A program made the position numbers and the translations under genes. Positions 27,329 to 40,289 of a DNA stretch of 64,000 bases are shown here, piece after piece. This DNA is from Chaetorhynchus papuensis (taxonomy: Eukaryota; Chordata; Aves; Passeriformes; Rhipiduridae), in the NCBI GenBank assembly GCA_013396525.1, contig VWYX01000793.1, positions 315,999 through 379,998 on the forward strand, given 5' to 3'. Below the pieces are notes generated by a model, which did no database searches, was not told where the DNA came from, and saw nothing but the letters and a program-made list of their open reading frames with translations. Position 1 is the stretch's first letter; the number at the start of each line of letters is the position of its first letter.

Positions 27329-30300
27329 CTGCTAAGAGTCTAATTTATGATGATGAGAACCATTCCTGATGACACTGCCCGGCCAGTGATGATTGAGAGA
27401 ACTTTGCAGGACATTCACCTGTTCCGAGCATGGAAATGATCAAATTCCACAACTGCTGTTCCTACTCTGGGATGAATTCCTGTGCTTTATGGCAGCACAC
27501 AGACACCTACAACGGATCCTGTATTTATTTTCTTGAAGAACATCTCTGAAATTTAAACCCAATCCATCAACAAATATGTACCTGAACTCAGCCACCTGAG
27601 CCTGCAGACGAGCGAGAGTGCTCTGACTTTTACACAAACAGATCCCTGTTACCACCAGCTTCATCAGGAGCTGTGGGCAATCTGGCTTCCTCCACACCAC
27701 AGACAACAGCCGGGTCCTCTCTGACCTCTCAGATGCTGTGGGGGCTGGTGGGATGGTTAAACGTGCTTTCCTCCACCCCAGAAACGTGGTCCAGAGACAA
27801 TTTGCTTCCCCTCTTGCTGTGGGAGATGCTATGGTACTTGGATTTCAACTCTGTCTCAATAAAAGAATATTCTCCATGATATATTTATTATTTTAAGAAA
27901 CAAAACCCACTGCCTCAAAGCCTACTGATTTGGCTGCTAATAAACATTGTGAACTGGAGCAGCATCAGAATGTCTGAAGCAGTAAATCCAGCTCTCAGCT
28001 ACAAAACTGACAGCTCTCATAAAAGAAAGAAAGAAAAAAAATGCAAGTAAAACATCCTAAGGAAATTATCGTTCAAATTAACTGCAGACATAAATTTATC
28101 CATCTGTTATCATAAGTGTTACTTGAAAATTATTTGCCCATAAAAATGAAATAAACCAGAGTGGTTTTTTTCTTAAAACATTGACTTCATGTGTATGGTC
28201 TTAGTTGCCAAAATATTAACTCTTTTTAACAGCCCGTGTGCTCTTGGCTGTGTGTCTCTTTCTTGACTGTAAAAGGACCTTTATAAATTGTCTGTATAAA
28301 TGAGGTCTAAGACACTTTACTGTTATTACAGATCAATAATTCCAAGCAAATCATCATGATTTTCAAAACCCAAAACCCAAGCAAATGCCCAAATTTTACT
28401 TGGAGGTACTTTATCCAGCTACCTTTATTCATTCAAAGGGAAATGTTACCCTGCCCATTAAATGAAAAATATCATTTAACAGCACAAACAATAACTGCTG
28501 TTTCATTCCTAGGGTACAGTTACTGTGAATACAGGCATGGTGAGATTTTCACATTAAGTAAATTCTGGCAGGAGAAGAACAAAAACTACAGAACTGGGTA
28601 CAGAGCTGGGTCCCTTTTACCCAGAGCCTGTATTTTTCTTGGAGAAAAGAAAGAAATGCAAGTAGAAAGAATAAATGTCTATTTTCACTTCTACGTGTTT
28701 TATAAAGGAATAAATTAAAAGTCTGAATTACTCCAACATATTTAAATTGTGAGTAAAGTCATGGAAGGCAGAAAAGGGGGAAATCTATTGAAAAGTCTAT
28801 TTTTTATTTTTGAGAATGACAGAAAACTGAAAAGCTCCTTTAAGAATTGTGTAATTTTTTTGTTGCTGTTTTAATACTTTTGAGTGGAACAAACCCCCCC
28901 ATCTTTCAACAGCATAAAAAAGCTTTGCTTCACTTTATGAAAAAAAAAATCACTACTTTATCTCAGCTTGCTTGGATATTCAAATGCCTGTCCCCTGCCC
29001 ACTCCTTTGTCCCCAGGATTTGTCTGCTGGATGTTCCACACCCTTGTGCTGTTACAGGCCAGACCCTGAACCAGCTCTCCTACGAGGCACCACAAGGTCT
29101 TTCAGCACAGCTCTAAATGGCACACAGTGAAACTTTCAGCGGGAATCCCAGTTTAGTGGGAATCCCAGAACAAAGACAACCAAGCACCTGGGATTTTGAC
29201 TGACATCTGCAAAAAGTGGACTTGTTTTTCCAGAAGAAAACAGAAAAATTCTGTTTTCCCTGAACGCCCAATTTTTTACCAAAAAACTATCAGCTGAAAG
29301 ATTTTGATCAGCCTTCTTTTTAACAGGAAGGCAGGATGAAGAAGTGAGAAAATCTATGTATAAAAGAGGTAATAACCAGCCCATAAACATGCAGAGTTGC
29401 TCAACTAAATTAATCTGTCTGCTCTATTCCAATCAGTTCAGTGGCCACATCTTCCATCTGAGAGTCGAGCGGGTGTTTCCAGTGGTGACCTGACCTCCAG
29501 ATCTGCTGGGCCCAGGCTGTGGAATCTGTCCCTACGTGAAGATTATTTAGATCTGGTCAGAGGGGTTGCCACTTCTCCCTCCACCTGGGTGAGCTATGGT
29601 TTTTTCTGACGGTAAAGTGCATTTTTTGTTGTGGGGACAGGGCTTTACGCTCTGCCACGTTTCAGCCCAGGAGGGATTTCTGACCCCACGCTTTCTGCTG
29701 ACAGACACCTGCATCCTCCAGCTCCGTGGCACCAGGCTGCTGCACCACCAGGCTGCCAGGACATCATCATCTTGTTTTTCATTTGAAGCCACTCACTGGA
29801 TTTGTTTGGGGGGTTTTTTGTGGGGTTTTTTGGTTCTACAGTCATGGGGCAGGACACACTGAGCCAAACCTGACTGTAAATTGCAAAGACACCTGCGTGG
29901 TGCCTTCTGCCTTAGCCAAGCTCATTACACAAATTCATTATTAGATGCTACAGAAGCACCCATCCACGGCACTGGGATCTTAAAATAAGCTGAGGATAAT
30001 GCCCCAGGAGAGCAGAAGAGCCTCAATGGCTGCGTGCAGCTGTGCAAAAGCCAGGTAAAACTTCCCTACAGCAGCATCCACAAGGTACAGCTCCCTGCAG
30101 GGAGGCCACCAGAGGAACAGGCAGGGCTCTGCCTCAGGGGGGCTGTTTGCTGGGTAAGATCCTATTTCCCAGCCCCTTGGCTCCAGTTATACCTGGGAGT
30201 TACAGGATACCTCTGAGACCATATGAATCATCCTGCAGGGCTTGGGGCTCCCTCCTAGAGCAACCCTGGTCTGTAAAACTGCATTTGCTGAAGTGTTTCC

Positions 30301-31552
30301 AAGGGGCTTTTCTCATAACAGGCTTATTTCCTTACTTAGGAAAATACTTATTTTCCTAATTTTATTTGGCAGCACAGTTTTATCCAATTCTTCCTTTCCC
30401 AGGAACTATGATGGAGATTATGAAATTTGGAAAACAATTCATAATACACATATATAATTTAATTACTATTCATTCATTAGTTCCAATATCCTCAAAATTA
30501 AGGGATTAATGCAGAGATCACGCTTGGCATAAAGAGCAGTATCTTCTGAAATACATTGTCCAGAATATTTCTTTTTTCAAATTATTTCTCCTTCATCATG
30601 TTAGTCTTAGAGATGCAGAATCTGAAATTGCACTGCTCTGGGAGCAAATAAACTCCTGTAGACTCTATCATGCCTATCCTAACCAAAAGTGCATTCCTAA
30701 AATTTTGCACTTCAGAATTCATGGGAATATATGAAAGCCTGAATTTTCATCAGAAACTTCTTTTACTTTTATAAAATGCAAAACCAAACCCTCAAGGTTG
30801 ATTCAAAACAATTTGAATTCATGACTGAAGCACATACCAAAGAAACCCCTTAAAATTCAAAAAATAGATATAAGGATGCAAAATAGAAGATGTATCAGTA
30901 AAAACCCCTCTTCTAATTCAGTGCATGGGGGAAAAGAGGAAACAAAAAAACCTTCAGGAAAAAAACCCTGCATTTGAATCAGAAGAGGAAATGAACTTGC
31001 CTGCGCTTTGGTCACATAAAAGTTTTGGCATTGAAAAAAATTAGTAATTTTCTCAGTGTTCGCTGCATGAAGAAAAAAACATCCCAGAGAAGAAAGCAGG
31101 AATTAATTGCACTTAAAGCAGGGCTAGCCTGCAGGGATGGCCCAGTTTGGTGAGAAAAGCCAAAGGGATGCTGGAACAAAGAACCCAAAACAAAAAGCTT
31201 TCCTCGGCATCTCCCGCATCCCAGTTTTCAATAAATCCGGCTGCGTGTGTCTGTTCTGTCCTGTCATGGTCAGCGCTGGGGAAACAAAACAACCCAGCAA
31301 CAAAGGCAGTTTTCAACATCACCAGAAACGGGCTTAAAACACAAAATGAGACTTGCTCTTTATGAGCCAGCTTTCCCAAGGGATGCTCCCTGGGAGTTTC
31401 AGGTAGGTGCTCTCTGACGGGGACAGGGAAGGAAAGCTCAAACCTCCCTGAAGTTAAAAGTGCCTTTCTCAAGAATGTAATGTGTAATTAGTATCCACTG
31501 GCTTAATTTCCCTTCTGTTATTAGCACAAACAAACAGCTGCAGTGGCTTGGA

Positions 31553-31800
31553 TCCATGACCCATCTAGTCCAAGATCCTGTCTCAAGCCATGGGTCTGGT
31601 GGTCAGCTGATGCCCTGGAAAAATGTGGAGAGCAGGACAAGCGGGCAGTGATGTCCAGTTCATCCTCTCAGCTCCATTTATGTACTGGTTAAGGGATTTG
31701 CAAAACTGGAAACTACATCTGAGCCATCATGTTCGATAATCTGTGATAAACCTCACTCCTTGGGTTAGACAAGCTGGTTTTTATGAATGCCTGTCCAATT
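31553..31800 (-). repeat. Old CR1-like relic (deep amniote type)
   Basis: CATGACCCATCTAGTCCAAG followed by ATCCTGTCTC, then GATGCCCTGGAAAAATG and further weak similarity resembles the reverse-complement side of old CR1 copies common in turtles and crocodilians. Divergence is high, the boundaries are approximate, and the orientation call is an inference. Confidence 0.5.
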
Positions 31801-32962
31801 ATGAGCCATCATGATATATTTTCCTACTGTAAAAACAGTTAAGCAAAGCTCCTTGGCCAGAAATATCAGCCAAGCCTGAGATTAAATAAGCTTGGGAAAA
31901 TTCAGTCCGGATACACTCAAAAAATAAATACATCAAAATGCACGTGTCTCTGCTAAAACCCGCAGTCTTTAATCAAAATTCCCACTGAAGTGAGTAGCGA
32001 AAGGTGAGTTGTTGCCAAAGTTCATAGCGAGAGCCATGGGATGAGAAGCAAAGTTCTGTCAAAAATGAGAAATTGCCAAGGAGAGGGAGCAGGAGGAGCA
32101 GATCGGTTCTCAACACAGCAATCTCAGGCTGCCTTGAAGTCGAGGGAGCTCAAAGAGTCTCTTAAGCTGGTGCTCAGGATTCTGCTGAGCTGGGGCCTGA
32201 ACGGTTATTATTTATACTCTTATCACACAGAAATGTGAATTCCATCGGAAAAGGGAAAAGAAATAAAAAAAGAGAGAGAAAGGACAGTAGCACGCACTGT
32301 CGCAGGCTTGTAGAAGTACTGCAGACATCTTTGTTCTGCACATTTCAGGGAGAGCACTTCAACAGGCAGAGGGACACACTGGAGTTTTACTTCATGGTTT
32401 AAAATGCTGGTATTTAGCTTCACACACAACTCCTGCACTTGTGCAAAGCCCCAAACCAGCCAGTCTGTACAGACACAGCACCAAAGCAGCTCAGTCACCC
32501 ACTGAGAAGCTCTAACTGCAGCAACCCCAGAAGGTTTGAAACCCTGGGCCAGCACCTGGAGCCACACACATGTGGTGCCTGTGCCACCAAAGGGTTTGTG
32601 TTCTGCCACTCACTGCCATCAGCACCTGGGCTTGCACATTCAAAGGCACTTAAACCACCTCCTACACCTGTGGCCAAGCAGCCCACAGGTCTGGGAAGGG
32701 AACAAGCACAACAATATGAAAAATACTTACAGCTTCATATTTCTACGGTCAGATGGAAAACACAGTTAAGTGGAGCCTGTGTGCAGCCTGGCTGGACCTA
32801 GACCCACCTCCTACAACGACTCACTGCATTTTAGAAGTGGGTCTGGACGCACAAAAGTCTTTCTGCTTCAAAGGGAAGCCTCCTGAGAAATCCCAGAGAG
32901 CTTAAGCACTCCAGACACTTTACTTCTAATCATGGTAACTGAGTAAAACAGACAAAATCATG

Positions 32963-32968
32963 CCATAC
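32963..32968 (-). other. Splice donor of exon B
   Basis: Minus-strand GCAG/GTATGG. The intron starts after the first base of a glycine codon (phase 1). GTATGG is a weaker donor than GTGAGC or GTAAGT but acceptable. Confidence 0.8.
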
Positions 32969-33143
32969 CTGCTCCAAAGGCAAAGAAGAAGCTCTTGTCT
33001 CTGTTCTCCCTTAAAAGTGACATCACTCTTCTCCCCATCCTCTCATTCCTCTTGTAGATGAGCTCCTGTCTGAAGTAGCTGTCTATTTCCTGAGCCGTCA
33101 CCTGCTCGTGGGGTGGGAGTGTTGTGTTGATGAAGTTTGGGAC
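32969..33143 (-). CDS. TRABD2B: TRABD2B (TIKI2) internal coding exon B, 58 codons plus 1 base
   Basis: This is the next TIKI exon 3' of exon A, continuing the catalytic domain. The translation starts VPNFINTTLPPHEQ, continues EIDSYFRQELIYKRNER and ends FFFAFGA plus the first base of a glycine codon. It carries an N-glycosylation sequon (NTT, residues 6-8). The acceptor is a CT-dinucleotide-rich tract ending TTTCAG and the donor is GCAG/GTATGG. The exon is 175 nt, entering in phase 0 and leaving in phase 1. In the family the following residues complete a GX2H metal-binding motif (GAGH), so the exon boundary splits the glycine codon just before the conserved histidine, whose exon was not found in this window. 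HEQVTAQ, RQEL and RMG..V resemble TIKI2, while the FFFAFGAG stretch is more like TIKI1. Frame and splice sites are intact, so this is a working exon, not a pseudogene. Confidence 0.93.
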
Positions 33144-33170
33144 CTGAAACAGAGAGAGAGAGAAAAGCCA
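33144..33170 (-). other. Splice acceptor and polypyrimidine tract of exon B
   Basis: On the minus strand a CT-repeat tract (on plus it appears as AGAGAGAGAGAGA at about 33150-33163) leads to GTTTCAG and then GTC CCA AAC. The tract is both a microsatellite and the pyrimidine signal, so its length may vary between individuals. Confidence 0.85.
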
Positions 33171-33271
33171 TAGCTCAGGTAGCATTGGTTAATGAACCCA
33201 CAAAGCACTGCATGTTTTAATCCAGCCTTACTTAAGCCACCTGAGCATCACTATCACACAAAAAACCACTA

Positions 33272-33307
33272 TAGAATCAGAGTATGGGAGGTTGTTAGGA
33301 ACTCTAG
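33272..33307 (-). repeat. Possible tiny CR1 3'-end relic
   Basis: ATAGAATCAGAGTATGGGAG followed by GTTGTTAGGAACTC resembles the reverse complement of a CR1 terminus (ATAGAATCATAGAATGG...TTGGAAGGGACC). It is only about 35 bp and ends in an A18 run. It could be chance. Confidence 0.33.
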
Positions 33308-33362
33308 AAAAAAAAAAAAAAAAAAGAAAAGAAAAAATTCCCAAAGATTATAATTTTTTTTT
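33308..33362 (+). repeat. A18 run followed by A- and T-rich sequence
   Basis: Eighteen A at 33308-33325, then AAAAG units, ending in a T9 run (33354-33362). It lies about 165 bp upstream (in gene sense) of exon B, outside its acceptor region. Confidence 0.8.
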
Positions 33363-36300
33363 AAAAAGTGAAACTACTATTTTACTAAAGGAAACTTCAG
33401 ATAATTTTGATTTTTCTCTGTCCCTTCATCATAATGCAGTTTCAGGCATTACATTTGGGTGAGTTACTTGGGCCTTTATTCTCTGCTTGTTTTAAAAAAA
33501 TCATTGGCTGTTTAATACCAAATTCCTGTGATCTGTTCTCAGCTGAGGTCACCATGAACTGAGTAAGGGCTGTAAGATTTGGCTTGTATATGTACCTAAC
33601 AGTTTAAAAAGAGGAAAGGATACAAATGCAGACATAGGAAGATGCACACAGGGTAAACCCCCTCATCTTTACAGGCTATTAGGTCTCACCAGAGAAAACC
33701 ATGCATTCCAACACATAAATCCCTGGAGCATTCCTGATATTGCTGAGGAAGAGACTTCCACAGGAACTGCTCCTTCAGTCCCTGCTTTTGGGAGGAGAGA
33801 TGCTCACAAACACAGCAGAAAGGCTGAAACCCCAAGGACTTAAGTCAGGACAGCAGACCCAGGAACGAGCCAAGATCCAAGCTGTAATGGACACATAAGC
33901 CAAAAGTCTCTGGTTATTAGGACAACAACTTGTTTTGACACAGTGAAGGTTCCAGGTCTACCACGAAGGTTTGGGAGCCCACGTGCCCTGCAGAGGGAAG
34001 GGCTGCAAGGGGGCAGTGTTTGATGACTGCTAACAGGACCCAGACACATTCTGGTGACTTTCTGTGCCTCGCCACTGGAAAGCAGCTTAAGCTGCAAACC
34101 CCAGATTCAGATTTCTGAGTCCCCAGGTACATGTAAAGCTGCCAGGATTTCCAGTGTTAATCTGAGTGGGTGGTAATGACATTGCATGCACAGCCCGTGA
34201 GGGGACCATCCCTCACTCGCTGTGCTGAAATACTTGGTGCAGTGACTCTGTTACTTGGGTTAATTCTTTCTCTGGTTTTCTACTATACCAAATTCCTGTA
34301 CTCATTTTCTAAAACTTGTCTTTAGTTTTTGTTTATCAGCCCACCTCTTCCCATTCCACTTGGCCACATGGTTTTATCACAACAATTTTTGTCTTTTCCC
34401 ACCCTCTTTGCTCATAATGCCTCTCCGAAAGCTTTCAGCAAGTCTTAGGGAGAAAAACTGATTTGCATTTTCCCAGTGACTCTCCTTAAAGCTTTTTCAT
34501 TGCAGCCCCATCTGCATCACTCCTAACATTCATGAGGGACCACGCAGAAGAGATTTCTCACCATGCATTATGCAGGATAAGTCTACACCTCGCTCTGGAT
34601 TCACACCAAAGGCTGCACCCAGTTGAATGAGACAGAAAAAGGGACCACATCTCCTGACCCAGGGGATCCCAAGGGGATGGAGCTAACACTCCATCTCAGG
34701 GACCCTGCCCCAGCCTATTGGGTCTCACAGAGCAGCTGGACCTTCAATTTTCCAAACTGCTTCTCAACCTGCTTTGCCAAATCACCATGCTCCTCACAGC
34801 ATGTCTTTCTTTTAGAGTTCAGTCGCATTACCCTGAGTCATTCCTTCCTCCAGGCTTTCCAGCATGGCTCGGCATCACCAGTGTAACTTATGAACTCAGA
34901 GCATGCAAGTACTTTGCACCTTGTTCTCAGTTTAGCCCTGAGCCAGCACTCAACAAGTAATAAGTCCCATCAAGTCAGACCTATTGGAAACACCAGTTTC
35001 CTGTGAAAACCCAAGGAAGCTGCCTCCATGTCTGGCAAAAATACGTGTTTGTCTCAAAGGGATGCAGGAGCAGACTAATGGTGTCAAAGAGATAAAATGC
35101 TGCTGGCTACAGCAGCAAAGGATGTAGTGGCTTCCATTCCTGGTGAAAAAACAGGTGAGAGAGATTTAGATTGTAGGAATAAAGTCTGAGGTATGAGTAG
35201 CCATTTTACACTTGCAGTAACCTCTGTAATGCAAAGATGGAAATCAAGTGGTCCATGGAGGTATCACAAGCCTTTGCATCTCCTCTATGCTGGGGCTCTC
35301 AGGCAGGAGTCAGGGGAGCCTTCAGGCACTGAACTGCAAGGTGACATTTTCTGGAAGCATCTGAAGGCTCAACATCTACGTAAGAAAGTCTCTTCTTCCC
35401 TGCTTCTGGCTGAAGGGAACTGAAGGCTGGGACCTTCACTTGAGATGCTTTGGGGAAAACAAAGCACAGCCTTGCCTGTGAGCACAACCTGCTCCTACAC
35501 AAGGCAGGAGCAGCAGTGCCAGGGGACCAAGCAGCTCTGTGCATCCCACTGATGATGGAGGCCCAGACAGCCCAAAACCAGATGTATTTAGACCTAGACC
35601 AACAAGGTCTTTGCCAAGAAGGGAAGCACCTTTCATCTCCTTGTGCAACTCCATCACTTGCAATCCTACATCCAACATTTAACTTATAGTTTATTCCTTC
35701 TCTTTATCTAACCTAAAACACAGTACACAAAACAGAGCCATTTACTTGCCATTTTTCCCCCCTCCCTTTCTTTCCTTCTCTTCTGTGGGAAAAAGTTTGC
35801 CAATCGCAGAGAGACAAACTTAAAACCAAGGACTGGGTTTTGTCAGCGTTCCTTTGGCTTGCCCAAGGAACAAGACAAAGGAAGGCATCACCTAGAGAGG
35901 CACAGCATCAGCTATAGGTCCTGCTGCACTTCTGTGAGCACTCCTGCATTTCTAATGCCTGGCAAAAGCAAAATCTGCACGTGTGTTTCTGCGTGTGTGT
36001 GGCAGGGCACAGAAGATAAATGACTGCAGTAAGTATGCCCTCACACAGCAGTGCAACCCCACTCTGAGCTGTGACACTCGCCCCATTAATCACCTCTGCT
36101 CCTCCCTGCACCCAGGTCCTTTCCACAGCCAGTGACACACACCATGCCTGGCTTCAGGGACACAGCTGCTCCTGTTGATTTAAGAAACCCTTAAACCAGA
36201 CAGGGATCAGGAAGTCAAGAAACAGTCACATGCAATTAGGAAACTGTTAACTGGAGCCAGAATTTAAGTTTGGGGTTTTTTTGAAAAGAGAAGACCTGTT

Positions 36301-37579
36301 ATTTTAAAAGGATGGGCTAAAAATGCACCAAAAGGATGCACCTTCCTTCTTGTACTTTTATTTTGTTTCCATTCTGTGAAAAAAATTAATGTTAACATTT
36401 TAATGGTATGTATCTGTTGTTTTTGAGCTGAGAGTGAATGGATGAGACATTTGCTGTGCCACTGAGTGAAGGACTGATCTCCTAATAATAACTGAATATT
36501 GCCACCAGTATTTAAATGTACAATGGAGTGGACGATGAGACTGTTGAAAAATCCAAACTTCTAATTTTGCTGTTCACCTAGGAGAGTAACAGCTGGGCCA
36601 GCTGGGGTGTGCTCACTTGTACTGAATACCCATGACAAGAGATAAACAGATTCTTTATGTCCACTCTCTGCAAGCTGTGCAGTTTTCTGAGACCCCAACC
36701 AACTCATATATGTATATAATTCTAGTGGAAACTTGATAATGCATCTCATTGAGGTGTTCAATATAAAGAATATTTTGTTTCACTTAATAAGGCAGCACTC
36801 CTCCTTTTTCTATTCCTGTTTTCTTTGGGTTACAGCTCTCCTACGGACAGCACAGATGGACCCCAAACTCAGTCATTAGGTACACTCTGCATTTCAGTGA
36901 AAACTTCTGAGGTTAAAGGAAGGGATATATAGAGAACAAAAAAGAAATCTCAGCCTTGCAAAAATTTCTTCCCCTCCCCACTGTCTGTGTAGTTTTACTC
37001 GAGTCAGTATCCCTGAAGGAATATATGTGTGGATAAAGCTCTGTACACACGTCTGAGCTCACAGTGCTGTGGGATGCGGGCCATAATTCTTCACCTTTGA
37101 AGTCAGTGGGAGCTTTAGGGAGAAGAAAGAGGAAGGATTGTGGAGTGGTTATGACACTGCCCTGAAAAAATGGTTCTGCTCCCGTGGGTGATACAAATCT
37201 CTTACATGATCACAAGCACGTCATTTGGGTTTAAACCTTCAAAGGAAACTCGGCACTTAACCTCCACTAAGTGTCTTTGAAACATTTGGCTTTATTCCTC
37301 CTGTCTCTCAAAAGTCCATCTGTAAAATGGGGACAGCAAGACTTTCTACCTTGATGTTACACACAAGGCACTGGCTCAGTCTAGCTCTGGAGGGACCCAA
37401 AGGAAGATCCAAAGTCCAAGACGATGCTCAGCAGTAACCTCTCTTCCCATAAATTTCCACAGAGGCTTGGATTCTGCTGCAATCATTAGCATAAGGGCTA
37501 ACAAGATACTTTAGCTTAGAAAAATGCATCAGCCATAACTCAAGATCTATGCTATGTTGTCAGCTTTGTCTGTAGAGAC

Positions 37580-37630
37580 AGAGAGAAAGAAAAGACAAAT
37601 ATAAAAAAAAAAAAAAAAGAAGAGAAAAGC
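37580..37630 (+). repeat. Purine-rich tract with A16 run
   Basis: GAGAGAAAGAAAAG leads to A16 at 37603-37618 and then GAAGAGAAAAG. Confidence 0.75.
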
Positions 37631-40270
37631 AAAATATATTGGTGCAGAGTCTTTTATCACATTTAGGGCTTACTGCCAAAACTCAGCTGAAAACTCATGG
37701 ACACAGGACTACATTTAAGTACATTTTTTTATTTACTATTTTTTAATATTTGGACAAATATTCTGGGCAGAGGCACAATGCCAGAGTTGTGAACATCTAT
37801 CTGCAAATAATTTTTTTGGACACACATAAGCACCATCAACTTAGATTATGCGTTTTTTTTTTCCTCCTTTGGATTTATTGGCTACGGTGGAACTGCTCTA
37901 GAATCAGTCCAGTATCAAATCACTATCATATGTGGAGTAACAGTGTTATCATTCCTACTCCTATACACTACATTTCCCAGTCCTCTGATAACCTTGTTTA
38001 GCCTTGTTCTGTTCCAGTGATGAGAGTGTATTTCTGGAATGTGCATTTGAATTGTAATATTATGTCAATCATAACCCAATAGTACCAACACTGGAATAAA
38101 GAGCTGCGTGCCTTTCCTCACCTGCTTGTGGGCAGAGGTGACCTTCAACCCTAATTCTGCTTGCACATGGAGAAGAGGAAGCTGAGATAGGGAAATGGGA
38201 AGCCAACCCTTGCTATGAAATAGACAGTGATCCTAAAACCTCTCCAGCTATTGTCTTCCTATATCTTGGTCAATTCTCTTGGCTTTTGAGACTCCTCTCT
38301 CCCACTGTCCTAATCCACAGACGGCTCAAGGATTTCCAGCCTCATCTCCTGTGAAATATCCAAACTCCAGACTGCTGCAAGAACAGCATCATCACTGACA
38401 GCTGCAGGGGAATCTCTCAATAATGAAAATGCCTTATTTCCTTATTTCTCCTTCTCTCCCCAGAGCATTCACAGGCTAAATAGAGAAAACAGCAGGTGGC
38501 ACACCCAGGGTCAAAAGGGACAACTATGGCAAGGCAGAGAGTTGGCCATCAGCTTCCAGAGTTCCAGTCCAGCACCTCAATACACCATCCATCCTTCCCT
38601 GGCAGGAGGGCTCCGCCTCCATACTCGTAATCCTTATCTCCAGTTGTGAGCAGGGAGCTGTTCCCAGATCACGACAACTACATTAATTTTTTAAAAACAT
38701 GATAAAGATTGGGCTCTCGTTATTAGTCTTCTGGTTTATGAGCTTTACGTGGGCAGAGGCCAGAAGACAAGTAAGGGGTCCTGCTGTGAAGGATTTTCCC
38801 TGCACCATGCAGGTCAGGAACCTTTATACAGTTGACAGCCCTGCGACAGATAAGGATCTCAAGAGCTGACAGGCAGCTTATGGGGGCTGCCAGGGAGCCA
38901 GAACAGCATCCCAAAATCCGCTGGCTCCTCCAGCAAACCGAACGGCCCTAAATTCACACCAGCCCTTCTTGGGTCAGAGGCTGACATGTGAGCTCGAGTT
39001 ATCATCCCTTTATGAAGGGAGGATACCCTCCTGTTAACCAGCCTTGACAAGGCTTCGTGGCTTTTACTGCAGGGCTGCAAAATATACTGCTCTGGACTTG
39101 GAAGACACCTGCTTTCCTCCGATTTATGGACCCTTCTGGCATCGGGGAGAGCAGTATCCTCTTACTGCAGCCTCTGATAGGAAGGACTGGAACAGTGCAA
39201 AGTGAATGGGCTGTGAGAACAAGTATCTCCACAAGGAGGACGTGGCTGTCACAAAAGCGAAAGATGCTGCCAACTCAACTGGTTTTCCTCCAGCACTCCC
39301 AAGTTTCCGTCATGAGGGAAACCAGCAATGGCCAAGGAGGGAGTGTTGGGTTAAACTGATTTAACCCAGAGCCCAAAGTTGCCAAGAAGATAAACTTCCA
39401 GCTTGTTATGGAAAAGGGAAACCAGGAAGGAGCAGTGTCTAGTTTGAGCATGTGATTAAGCCATTGTGGCTTTCTTTTTAAGCACCAAAATTTAAACTAA
39501 TATATTAGAAGTCTGAGTGGGCTGTGAAAGGAGTTTTTAATCTTCAGAGTGAAGTTCAGTTCCATCACTCCTTTCCCTTTTCCAGAGTCGGAGGGGTAAA
39601 AAAAGGCAAAAATACTTTTTGCTTGAAGGGAAGTGAAGAGCACAAGCAAGAACATGTCTTGGGACCAACTCTGGGGAGCCACTTCTGGCCATGAGCTGAT
39701 CCCTGCCCACCTCCCATCACTTCTCATGCTCCATAGAAGCTGCAATTACATCACAGTTCATGTTAGTGGGATTTCTGTAATTGGCCTCTCTGATTTAAAG
39801 CTACTGGGATTCCCCTCAGCATGCCATGGCAACGGGAGTGTGAAAACAGAGGTCTTTGAGTTTCAAACTGGCTACCTCAGGTCTAGGAGTCACTGGAGCA
39901 TCTAAAGTTGTAAAAGCAGGGAAATCACAAATAGGAGAAGATGTGGAGGTGAAAAGCAGGCTGAATGCCAGTGAAGTCTCTAGGGACAGTGAACGATGCT
40001 TTTAAAAACCAGCTCTGCAGGTGACACAAAAGCTGTAGGAGTCATTGCTGGCCTGAGTGTGAAGCTGCCTGCAGGCAGGCTGGGCTGCAGCCCTTGGACG
40101 CTCCTGTATCTGCAGTTTCAGCCCCCACTGCACCTGCGTGGAGACCCTCCCTGGGAGCACCAAACCCATCCTGCCAGGGCTGTTCTTCCAGGTGGCACCT
40201 GGCCAAACAACAGCTGTGTGTCCTGCCTAGTTCCACCTTCTCCATCCATTTGGGCCGAACGAAAACATGG

Positions 40271-40289
40271 TTTTTTTTTTTAAAAAAAA
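40271..40289 (+). repeat. T11A8 self-complementary run
   Basis: Eleven T directly followed by eight A. Open frames across it are artefacts. Confidence 0.8.

Larger units (their letters stand above)
1..32962 (-). other. TRABD2B: TRABD2B intron 3' of exon B, continuing beyond the window start
   Basis: No exon encoding the expected continuation after GAG (HFLGNN-type sequence) was found by eye on the minus strand, so this stretch is probably one intron of at least 32.9 kb. It holds CR1 pieces at 11141-11276, 14432-14610, 27275-27328 and 31553-31800, simple repeats listed separately, and a CpG-richer patch at 19619-19875. Segments 2300-6000, 9000-11100, 15050-18050, 22200-27250 and 28100-31500 appear as unique sequence with no supportable gene. 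A short terminal exon missed by eye is possible; if so, part of this region would be 3' UTR or intergenic. Confidence 0.6.
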
